Position numbers and translations under genes: made by a program. From CAZSIA01 sp045126355 (GTDB taxonomy: Bacteria; Bacillota_I; Bacilli_A; Acholeplasmatales; Anaeroplasmataceae): a stretch of 5,625 nucleotides of DNA. The stretch is from contig JBGVOE010000104.1 in assembly GCA_045126355.1 (NCBI GenBank), positions 1 to 5,625 on the forward strand, written 5' to 3'. Positions 1 through 5,492 of the stretch are shown piece by piece. The notes beneath the pieces are model-generated. The model was not told where the DNA came from. It did not search any database and was given only the letters and a program-made list of their open reading frames with translations. The first letter of the stretch is position 1, and each line of letters begins with the position of its first letter.

Positions 1-1962
1 GAAAGCACCAAGACCCATAGTATCGTTTTTTAATGTAATTGTTACACCAGAAGCGATTGTTAAATTAACATCTTTAGAAATATCAATTCCAGTTGGCAAA
101 TCTAAACTTTCAGTTATTAATGTATCATATCCAGCATTTAAAATAGTTACTAAATCATTATAATTATTTACTTTAACCGGTTTTGTTGCATCTACTTCTG
201 TAGTTAACATTCCACAACGTGAACAAATTTCAACCAACATCATAATACCATTTTGCTCTTCATAATAAGTATTAGTAATATCATGACCTAAGGCTGGGAT
301 TACTTCTTGAGCAATTATTACTTTATTACATACACCACAATGTTTTCCCTCAGTTAAGCCGGTTTTTGTGCATTCAGGTTCTACTGCTTCATCTGTTATT
401 ATAGTATGTCCTAATGCATCAATAATAGTTTGAGGAACTAACACTAAATCACATACACTACAATGTGCGCCTTCTGTTAATCCTGCATCTTCACATGTTG
501 CAGCTACCGCAGCGTCAACTACTTCAGTATGTCCTAAGGCATCGACAACAGTTTGAGGAACCAATACTTCTTTACAAACGCTACAATGACTTCCTTCTGT
601 TAAGCCTTCCTCTTTACAAGTCGGAGCAATTGCAGCATCAATTACTTCAGTATGACCAAGCGCTAGAACCACTACTGTTTCACGACTTAATTCAATATTG
701 CATACCTTGCAGTATATTACTTCTTGATATGATCCATCTAATATACATGTAGGTAATATATCATTTTGTTTTACTACTTCGCCATTTGTATGTCCTAAGG
801 CTGGGACTATTTCTTGGGCTACTAATACCACATTACATACACTACAATGACTTCCTTCTGTTAATCCAGTTAGAGTACAGGTTGCATCTATTGCTTCATC
901 TATTACTTCAGTATGTCCTAAGGCCGGTATTATTTCTTGGGCTATTAAAATTTCTTCGCATACTGAGCAGTGACTTCCTTCTTTTAAACCAGTTTCTGTA
1001 CAAGTTGGGACTACTGCTTCATCTATTACAATAGTATGACCTAATGCTAAGATTATTTCTTGCGGTACCAACACCACTTCACATACTGAACAATGACTTC
1101 CCTCTGTCAATCCAGGTACAGTACAGGTTGCTTCTATTGCTTCGTCTACTACAATAGTATGTCCTAAAGCTGGAAGGATCTCTTGAGGTACTAACACCAC
1201 TTCACAAACTGAACAATGACTTCCTTCTGTTAATCCAGTTAGAGTACAGGTTGCTTCTATTGCTTCATCTATTACTATAGTATGTCCTAAGGCTGGAACC
1301 ATAATTGTTTCACGACTTATCTCTATATTACATACACTACAACTTACCACTAGTTCGTATGAACCGGAATCTAAGCATGTTGGAGCTACATTGTTTTCTT
1401 TTACTTCAACATTTGTATGACCTAATGCAGGTACAACTGTTTGAGCTATTAAGACTTCATTACATACACTACAATGACTTCCCTCTGTTAAACCTGCTTC
1501 GGTACATGTTGCAGCAACTGCTTTATCAATTACTTCAGTATGTCCTAAAGCTGGTATAACTCCTTGCTTTAATAATACTTCATCACATACTAAGCATTTT
1601 ATACCGTCTGTTAATCCTGCTTCTGTGCCTGTTGGAGCAACACCTACTAAAACTTCCATTTTATGTTCTAATTTAGAACCTGTTCTAGTCGTAGTATAAC
1701 CACAAATACATACTCCTTTTTCAACAAGTGCTACTTTACATGTGGCCACAGTTTCAACGTGCCATGTAAACTTATGATTAGCAACATCTAAATCTTTGTC
1801 CCCTTTCTCGCACTCGTGCCAATGTTTAAAATCATCAAATGACCACTCTGATGATGGCGAACATTTTTTTCCACAAGCAGCAAGAACTACCACACTAAAC
1901 ATCATTACTAAAAATAATATTTTTCTCACTTTTTTATTTTTATTCCCTTTCAAAATAATCAT
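1..1962 (-). CDS. Large Cys-rich tandem-repeat surface lipoprotein, 3' end missing
   Basis: A continuous reading frame of 654 codons runs off the window edge at position 1 without a stop. Residues 1-30 are a lipoprotein signal peptide: a basic n-region (KNKKVRK), a hydrophobic core and a lipobox VLAAC with Cys30 as the predicted lipidated residue, so the protein should be anchored on the outer face of the membrane. Residues 31-107 are a Cys/His-rich N-cap (HWHEC, VCICGYTTTRT). Residues 108-137 form a degenerate half repeat, and 138-556 hold ten full tandem repeats. Residues 557-654 start with ALGHD and CSRCG, then show alternating hydrophobic strands (ISKDVNLTIASGVTITL) like the start of a right-handed beta-helix. 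Similar GHT/TC/HCSVC repeats occur in many surface proteins of gut Firmicutes; their function is unknown. The start is uncertain: ATG at 1962 has no clear Shine-Dalgarno, while GTG at 1929 (giving a compact MRKILFL signal peptide) has GAAAGGG about 15 nt upstream. A zinc-binding or adhesion role is inference only. Confidence 0.88.
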   Translation of the reverse strand, partial: MIILKGNKNKKVRKILFLVMMFSVVVLAACGKKCSPSSEWSFDDFKHWHECEKGDKDLDVANHKFTWHVETVATCKVALVEKGVCICGYTTTRTGSKLEHKMEVLVGVAPTGTEAGLTDGIKCLVCDEVLLKQGVIPALGHTEVIDKAVAATCTEAGLTEGSHCSVCNEVLIAQTVVPALGHTNVEVKENNVAPTCLDSGSYELVVSCSVCNIEISRETIMVPALGHTIVIDEAIEATCTLTGLTEGSHCSVCEVVLVPQEILPALGHTIVVDEAIEATCTVPGLTEGSHCSVCEVVLVPQEIILALGHTIVIDEAVVPTCTETGLKEGSHCSVCEEILIAQEIIPALGHTEVIDEAIDATCTLTGLTEGSHCSVCNVVLVAQEIVPALGHTNGEVVKQNDILPTCILDGSYQEVIYCKVCNIELSRETVVVLALGHTEVIDAAIAPTCKEEGLTEGSHCSVCKEVLVPQTVVDALGHTEVVDAAVAATCEDAGLTEGAHCSVCDLVLVPQTIIDALGHTIITDEAVEPECTKTGLTEGKHCGVCNKVIIAQEVIPALGHDITNTYYEEQNGIMMLVEICSRCGMLTTEVDATKPVKVNNYNDLVTILNAGYDTLITESLDLPTGIDISKDVNLTIASGVTITLKNDTMGLGAF
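295..1551 (-). repeat. Ten-unit in-frame tandem repeat (123 bp, with 135 and 138 bp variants)
   Basis: Ten complete units read on the minus strand, each starting at ALGHT: 1429-1551, 1294-1428 (45-aa variant), 1171-1293, 1048-1170, 925-1047, 802-924, 664-801 (46-aa variant), 541-663, 418-540 and 295-417. The standard 41-residue unit has His4, Cys16, His26, Cys27 and Cys30, followed by a VLVxQ strand. Cys16, Cys27, Cys30 and the His of the following GHT could form a zinc-ribbon-like site (inference). The two variant units instead carry GSY, then CxVCNIE and SRET, keep three cysteines and lack the His before CxxC. The two variants are separated by four standard units. All length changes are multiples of three, so the frame is kept throughout. 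Confidence 0.93.
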
Positions 1963-2006
1963 TAATAGATCATATATTCATCTATTAAAGATTTATGTTT
2001 AAAGAC

Positions 2007-2040
2007 ATACGTATTAAACGTATAGCCCTAAACCCTATAC
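2007..2040. promoter_or_regulatory. Two overlapping inverted repeats at the 5' end of the lipoprotein transcript
   Basis: ATACGT (2007-2012) pairs with ACGTAT (2018-2023) across 5 nt, and GTATAG (2020-2025) pairs with CTATAC (2035-2040) across 9 nt. The inner arms share positions 2020-2023, so in RNA only one hairpin can form fully at a time. The site lies just downstream of the predicted start of minus-strand transcription near 2043, within an about 80-nt leader. It could be a protein operator, a transcript-stabilising 5' hairpin or a small RNA switch. Only the symmetry is seen; any function is inferred. Confidence 0.4.
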
Positions 2041-2049
2041 CGCACCTTG

Positions 2050-2078
2050 AGTATAATAATGTAGGAATTTTTTTACAA
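2050..2078 (-). promoter_or_regulatory. Predicted sigma-A promoter of the lipoprotein gene
   Basis: Read on the minus strand, TTGTAA (2078-2073) is a -35 element and TATACT (2055-2050) a -10 element, with a 17-nt spacer. Transcription would start near 2043, about 80 nt upstream of the ATG at 1962. The spacer contains an A-tract next to the -35 box. Confidence 0.6.
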
Positions 2079-2454
2079 CATTTATATATTTTTTGTTCAA
2101 ATTTTATTTAAAACACTTACTAAAATTTAATCGATAATTAAATTAAAATGTATATTAAAATCAGATAATACTATTTTAAGAATAATATTAATATAGTGTG
2201 GAACAGTTGTCATAAAACAACATAAAATCTAATACTTTCACATAATGTGTAGTCGTGGATTTTTGAATAAGTTTTTGGATAATTGAGTCAAAAAAATGAC
2301 TAGATTTTTTTATTTGACTGATTAAAAATTCATATATTTCCTTGAACTAACAAAGAAATATAGTCTATTTTAATTTCAATATTACTGTTTTGCATTTGAT
2401 TTTTTCTTTTCTGTAGTTTTATTAATTTATTTGCATATAATAACAATATCTTAC
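2079..2454. other. AT-rich intergenic spacer, no gene seen
   Basis: This is the core of the divergent spacer between the lipoprotein and ATPase genes. I see no coding frame with a ribosome site and no recognisable RNA gene. It holds only short inverted repeats: AATTTAAT/ATTAAATT (2124-2131/2137-2144), GTTGT/ACAAC (2206-2210/2217-2221), CACAT/ATGTG (2239-2243/2245-2249), and AGTCA/TGACT around six A residues (2286-2290/2297-2301), which is followed by a T-run. Arms of 5-8 bp in sequence this AT-rich can arise by chance. Confidence 0.6.
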
Positions 2455-2483
2455 TTGACTTTAATAAATTAATATCTTATAAT
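2455..2483 (+). promoter_or_regulatory. Predicted sigma-A promoter of the ATPase gene
   Basis: TTGACT (2455-2460) and a perfect TATAAT (2478-2483) are separated by 17 nt, close to the ideal housekeeping promoter. Transcription should start near 2490, giving a leader of about 57 nt before the ATG at 2547. Confidence 0.78.
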
Positions 2484-2490
2484 TTAATTA

Positions 2491-2521
2491 CATAATCGTG
2501 ATTATGCTAATTTAGATTATG
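2491..2521. promoter_or_regulatory. Candidate operator: palindrome CATAATC-GT-GATTATG plus a third half-site
   Basis: CATAATC (2491-2497) and GATTATG (2500-2506) form a perfect 7-bp inverted repeat around GT, placed at the predicted transcription start of the ATPase gene. A further direct copy of GATTATG lies at 2515-2521, 15 bp from the second half-site, and ends just before the Shine-Dalgarno. The position fits a repressor site that blocks initiation, possibly autoregulation. The same symmetry would form a hairpin at the very 5' end of the mRNA. Neither role is proven by the sequence. Confidence 0.5.
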
Positions 2522-2526
2522 CATAT

Positions 2527-2533
2527 AAGGAGG
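2527..2533 (+). promoter_or_regulatory. Ribosome binding site of the ATPase gene, long spacing
   Basis: AAGGAGG is a near-perfect Shine-Dalgarno, but it lies 13 nt before the ATG at 2547, longer than the usual 6-9 nt. No ATG, GTG or TTG occurs in frame in between, and the protein starts FIGRE as expected for its family, so the ATG is kept as the start. The long spacer may lower translation. Confidence 0.8.
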
Positions 2534-2546
2534 ATTTGTTATTATT

Positions 2547-3971
2547 ATGTTTATTGGTAGAGAATCTGAAATGAAATTTTTAAATGAGCGTTATCAAAGT
2601 CCTAACGCTGAATTAATTGTTTTATATGGTCGTAGACGTGTTGGTAAAACTGAATTAATTAAGGAATTTTGTAAGGACAAGAACCATATTTTTTATTTGT
2701 GTAATGAGTATACTAATAACGTTCAATTAGCTAATTTTTCTAAGAAAATATTAGGTTATAACGCTAATAATTTAATCAGCGATTCTTTTTCAGATTGGGA
2801 AAGAGCTTTTAATTATCTAGGCGAATTAAGTTCTGATGAAAAAATTGTTATTGTTATTGATGAATTCCCATACATGGTAAAAGGTGATAAAAGTATTCCT
2901 TCTATCTTACAAGGTATCTGGGATCATAATTTAATGCATAAGAATATTATGTTAATTCTTTCTGGTAGTTCAATGAGCTTTTTTGAAAACGAAATTCTGG
3001 GATATAAGAATCCTTTATATGGTAGATCAACTGGTATATACAAATTAGAACCTTTAGAATATACAGATGCAGTTAAATTCTTCCCTAATTATTCTAATGA
3101 AGACAAATTAATTGCTTATGCTATTTTGGGTGGTATTCCACATTACTTAAAGCAATTTAATCCTGATGAATCATTAGAAGAAAATATTATAAAAAAGGTC
3201 TTAACTAAAGGAACTATTTTATTTGGTGAAGTTGACTACTTAATCCATCAAGAATTAAGAGAACCCGCTGTTTATAATTCAATTATCGAAGCTATTGCCG
3301 CTGGTTGTAATACATTCAGTAAGATCATTGATCATTCAAAAATTGATAGTCAAAAGATTACTGTTTATTTAAAGAACTTAACTGAATTAGGTATTATTAA
3401 GAAAGAATTTTCTACTTCTGCAACTACTAAAGATAAGGCTAATAATTCTAAGGGTGAATATATTATTTGCGATAATTTATTCAACTTTTACTACAAATAT
3501 ATCTTCCCTTACATGGGAGAGTATGAATTAGCTAAATCTAATATTTTATGGAATGCCTTAATTAAGAATGATTTACATCACTTCTCATCTAGGGCATTTG
3601 AAAATGTATGTATTGGTTATTTGTATAATTTAGCTTCTAATGGTGAATTGCCAGGAGCTTTCATCAACTTTGGTAGGTGGTGGGGTAAAACGACTCATAA
3701 AACTCCTGAAGGTAAATTAGTGACAACTTCTGAAGAAATTGATATCTTAGGTGTTGATATAACTAAGAAGAATTACATTTTAGGTGAATGTAAATTTAGA
3801 AACTCTGAATTCACATATTCTCAATATAATGATTTAACTAAGAAGATTAATTTAAGTGGAAATATTTATTATTACTTATTTTCATTAAGTGGTTTCTCTT
3901 CTTCATTAGTTGAACTTGCTAATAATAATTCAAACATAAAACTTATTACTTTAGATAATATTTTTGAATGA
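2547..3971 (+). CDS. P-loop ATPase of the archaeal ATPase/DUF234 family, PD-(D/E)XK-like C-terminus
   Basis: This complete protein of 474 residues opens with FIGRE, typical of the family. Walker A is GRRRVGKT at 28-35 (K34, T35). Walker B is IVIVIDEFPY at 100-109 (D105, E106). A sensor-like LSGSS lies at 138-142 and PLYGR at 156-160, where R160 is a candidate arginine finger. A lid follows with YAILGGIPHYL, then a predicted winged helix around residues 250-295 (KIDSQKITVYLKNLTELGII). The DUF234-type C-terminus contains EEIDILG (396-402) and GECK (413-416), giving D399, E414 and K416, the D...ExK pattern of PD-(D/E)XK nuclease folds. The family (Pfam ATPase_2 plus DUF234) is widespread in archaea and anaerobic bacteria, often as lone genes, and its role is not established. 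Here it stands alone, with its own promoter and terminator. ATP hydrolysis is well supported by the motifs; DNA binding or cleavage is inference. Confidence 0.93.
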   Translation: MFIGRESEMKFLNERYQSPNAELIVLYGRRRVGKTELIKEFCKDKNHIFYLCNEYTNNVQLANFSKKILGYNANNLISDSFSDWERAFNYLGELSSDEKIVIVIDEFPYMVKGDKSIPSILQGIWDHNLMHKNIMLILSGSSMSFFENEILGYKNPLYGRSTGIYKLEPLEYTDAVKFFPNYSNEDKLIAYAILGGIPHYLKQFNPDESLEENIIKKVLTKGTILFGEVDYLIHQELREPAVYNSIIEAIAAGCNTFSKIIDHSKIDSQKITVYLKNLTELGIIKKEFSTSATTKDKANNSKGEYIICDNLFNFYYKYIFPYMGEYELAKSNILWNALIKNDLHHFSSRAFENVCIGYLYNLASNGELPGAFINFGRWWGKTTHKTPEGKLVTTSEEIDILGVDITKKNYILGECKFRNSEFTYSQYNDLTKKINLSGNIYYYLFSLSGFSSSLVELANNNSNIKLITLDNIFE

Positions 3972-3980
3972 TTATTTACT

Positions 3981-4012
3981 ATCTCGGTATCATAATTGGT
4001 ATCGAGATTTTT
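3981..4012 (+). terminator. Rho-independent terminator of the ATPase gene
   Basis: An 11-bp stem (3981-3991 with 3998-4008, including two G-U pairs) closes a 6-nt loop and is followed by a T-run. It begins 10 nt after the TGA stop and ends the ATPase as a single-gene transcript. Confidence 0.85.
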
Positions 4013-4282
4013 ATTTCTATAAAATTGTTAAACCTACTCTAAATTCGGCTTAGTCCCAGTACGAGGCGCTATGTAGTGGCAATATAAAAGTAGACAACAG
4101 AGAGGGTATAAGTAGACAATATATTCATATGTAATTATCTTAGGTTATTATTTTAAAAAATCAAAATCGACTTTTATTATAAGAAGGTGTCCAAACAAAC
4201 GTAATACATTTTTTATCAAAAGTATTAACGCATAATAAATAATCACTAAATTAGTTTTTAAAAAAATTACAGAATCAAATCA
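4013..4282. other. Non-coding spacer between two convergent genes
   Basis: No open frame with a ribosome site is visible. The stretch about 4045-4080 is distinctly richer in G and C than its surroundings (for example CAGTACGAGGCGC), and next to it lie the insertion-sequence-like short repeats described separately. The rest, 4120-4282, is AT-rich without a recognised signal. The spacer may be a scar of an old insertion (inference). Confidence 0.5.
4072..4177. mobile_element. Possible remnant of insertion-sequence ends (IS21-like)
   Basis: AAGTAGACAA occurs twice as a direct repeat (4088-4097 and 4110-4119, period 22 bp). The first copy is preceded by TGTAGTGGCAATATA. An inverted partner lies at 4167-4177: its reverse complement ATAAAAGTCGA matches ATAAAAGTAGA (4084-4094) at 10 of 11 positions. 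IS21-family elements have ends starting with TG and carry multiple short terminal repeats near 20 bp, and from memory GTGGCA...AAAAGTAGACA is typical of their ends. No transposase or ATP-binding helper gene remains between the repeats, so this would be a solo end or an internally deleted element. The boundaries are guesses and no target-site duplication was identified. Confidence 0.38.
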
Positions 4283-4319
4283 AAAAAGACCATCTATAAT
4301 AAACATAGATGATCTTTTT
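4283..4319 (-). terminator. Terminator of the membrane-protein gene
   Basis: On the minus strand a 15-bp stem (4319-4305 with 4297-4283, one U-G pair) closes a 7-nt loop and ends in a U-run, 25 nt beyond the stop codon. The pairing is complete only in the minus-strand RNA: in plus-strand RNA the same position is a C-A mismatch. This supports the direction given, although some bidirectional activity is possible. Confidence 0.82.
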
Positions 4320-4343
4320 ATATACTATTAAATTAGAATAATT

Positions 4344-5048
4344 TTATTTTTCAGATGAAGTCGCATTTCTTTTTTTCTTATATATTTCTATAGCAAATAA
4401 TATAACTGCATAAGCCGCCGCATACATAGGGCCCATCACCCAAGCTGTAAGAGGGGTATTAGGTAAAAGCGGTTCAGCAATATGAAATGCATCACTTAAA
4501 TTAAATGTATGCATTAAAAATGCCCCTACAGTTAAATAACTTGTAAAACCAAATAATGTACAATACCACTTCTTATAAGTTATATCAATTTGTTTAAACA
4601 TTAACAGTACTACAACTAAAATAGCTGAAAAACTATGATGTAGTAATCCTGTAAATGTAGGAATATAGAAAATTGTTGGTCCTTGTCCTACAAAGGAAGC
4701 ATATATAACAGTCGAAATCCCACCAAAAAGTCCTAACAACCATAAAAAATGATAAGCATTATTATTCTTTTTACCAAATAAAACAGCTATAGATAAAACC
4801 AAACTAGTCATTGCACAAAAACTATCAGGTATAATACAGTACCATCTTACTTCCTCATATCTAAATACTTGTGAAATTCTATTAGTCATAACTGATATAA
4901 ATAATAAAACAGCAATAATCTTTAAAATAATATTTTGCTTCTTCTCATCTTTTGCGTATTTATAGGCAAGAAATAATCCTACACCACCTATAATAGTAGA
5001 TATTACAATATATAGAATATGTTCTATTCCAAAGAGTTCAGGTGCCAT
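4344..5048 (-). CDS. Seven-helix integral membrane protein, YwaF/TMEM164-like
   Basis: A complete 234-residue protein with a clear AGGAGG (5060-5055) 6 nt before the ATG. Hydrophobic segments lie near 8-28, 38-56, 77-92, 98-119, 134-151, 161-180 and 203-222. Seven helices would put the N-terminus outside and the Lys-rich tail (EIYKKKRNATSSEK) inside. It resembles the bacterial YwaF family (TIGR02206), related to eukaryotic TMEM164: a FxxxH element near the start (F6, H10), a P-x3-C motif in helix 3 (P74, C78) and a His pair on helix 5 (H137, H138). TMEM164 has been reported to be a cysteine-dependent phospholipid acyltransferase, so C78 and the His pair are candidate catalytic residues; that is inference. 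The family call rests on motif placement and topology recalled from memory and is less certain than the membrane topology. The gene is monocistronic, with its own promoter and terminator, and diverges from the small gene at 5200. Confidence 0.85.
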   Translation of the reverse strand: MAPELFGIEHILYIVISTIIGGVGLFLAYKYAKDEKKQNIILKIIAVLLFISVMTNRISQVFRYEEVRWYCIIPDSFCAMTSLVLSIAVLFGKKNNNAYHFLWLLGLFGGISTVIYASFVGQGPTIFYIPTFTGLLHHSFSAILVVVLLMFKQIDITYKKWYCTLFGFTSYLTVGAFLMHTFNLSDAFHIAEPLLPNTPLTAWVMGPMYAAAYAVILFAIEIYKKKRNATSSEK

Positions 5049-5089
5049 AGTAAACCTCCTAATAACTATTTAAAAATTTATCTAATAAT

Positions 5090-5119
5090 ATTTTAACACT
5101 TTTTACAGAAATGTATTAA
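5090..5119 (-). promoter_or_regulatory. Predicted promoter of the membrane-protein gene (extended -10)
   Basis: On the minus strand TGTTAAAAT (5098-5090) is an extended -10 element. A weak -35 (TTAATA, 5119-5114) lies 18 nt upstream of the -10 hexamer. Transcription would start near 5083, giving a leader of about 35 nt that includes the AGGAGG. Confidence 0.5.
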
Positions 5120-5130
5120 ATTTTTATTAT
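5102..5130 (+). promoter_or_regulatory. Predicted promoter of the 74-residue protein gene
   Basis: TTTACA (5102-5107) and TATTAT (5125-5130) are spaced by 17 nt, and each has one mismatch to consensus. A perfect TATAAT also begins at 5128 but would leave a 20-nt spacer. The leader would be about 60 nt. The element interleaves with the promoter of the divergent membrane-protein gene. Confidence 0.5.
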
Positions 5131-5199
5131 AATATATTAATTTTCCTAATAATTACTTAAGAAGTTATGATACAATTAAAGAAAACGGAGGAAGTAATT

Positions 5200-5424
5200 A
5201 TGTTAGCATATGGAATTAAAGTATATTTAGTTAATGGAGACTGGGGTTATATTTCAAATAACGGATATGGTGGATTTGATTTAACAAAAAACGACAGCGA
5301 AATCCTTTGTTTCGCCACATTAGAAGAAGTTAAAGAATTCTACTATAATAATGTAAAATACGGAAGCTGTAATGGTGTTGCTGTAGATACCTCAAAAACA
5401 GCATATGTCAGAGTTCAATATTAA
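5200..5424 (+). CDS. Small protein of unknown function, 74 aa
   Basis: The start is placed at the ATG at 5200 because GGAGG (5187-5191) lies 8 nt upstream. An in-frame ATG at 5167 would add 11 residues but would put this ribosome site inside the coding region. I do not recognise the family. The protein has no signal peptide or membrane segment and is rich in Gly, Tyr and Asn. A likely order is two beta strands (IKVYLV, WGYIS), a Gly-rich turn (NNGYGGFDLT), a strand (ILCFA), an amphipathic helix (LEEVKEFYYNN) and two more strands (GVAVD, AYVRVQY). Two cysteines (C37, C57) are present. The compact beta-rich fold with a TLEEVKEF helix resembles small accessory or phage-type proteins of unknown role, which is only an impression. 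It is a single-gene unit with its own promoter and a strong terminator, so it is probably genuinely expressed. Confidence 0.8.
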   Translation: MLAYGIKVYLVNGDWGYISNNGYGGFDLTKNDSEILCFATLEEVKEFYYNNVKYGSCNGVAVDTSKTAYVRVQY

Positions 5425-5430
5425 ATATTA

Positions 5431-5472
5431 AAGAGTTATTATGTTTATAATTTAGCATAATAACTCTTTTTA
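5431..5472 (+). terminator. Rho-independent terminator after the small gene
   Basis: A perfect 13-bp stem (AAGAGTTATTATG, 5431-5443, with 5456-5468) closes a 12-nt loop, directly followed by a T-run. It starts 6 nt after the TAA stop. The A residues opposite the T-run could allow some termination on the other strand too. Confidence 0.9.
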
Positions 5473-5492
5473 TCTTCTTATATGGATATATT

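Noticed and set aside
295..1551. Regular spaced repeats that could be taken for a CRISPR array
   Set aside because: The period is 123-138 bp, whole units are related with no unique spacers, and the repeats are in frame within one long coding sequence.
465..1559. Several plus-strand open frames of 82-95 codons, very rich in Leu
   Set aside because: They lie opposite the repeat lipoprotein gene and share its period. Their Leu/Gln-rich, low-complexity composition is what the complement of the repeat codons produces, and none has a ribosome site.
1796..2002. Plus-strand open frame of 68 codons with a hydrophobic C-terminus
   Set aside because: It is antisense to the lipoprotein signal peptide and N-cap. 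The hydrophobic stretch mirrors the A/T-rich signal-peptide codons, and there is no ribosome site.
2021..2040. Telomere-like CCCTAAACCCTA
   Set aside because: Only one and a half copies are present, inside a short inverted repeat. It is a chance resemblance in a bacterial sequence.
2285..2310. AGTCA/TGACT hairpin followed by a T-run as a terminator
   Set aside because: The stem is only 5 bp, and no gene ends upstream on the plus strand.
4055..4072. CAGTACGAGGCGC as a fragment of 23S rRNA
   Set aside because: It resembles the AGTACGAGAGG of the sarcin-ricin loop for only a few bases, then diverges, and no further rRNA sequence follows.
5167..5199. Upstream ATG giving an 85-residue version of the small protein
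   Set aside because: No ribosome site precedes it, while a good GGAGG sits 8 nt before the ATG at 5200 and would lie inside the longer reading.
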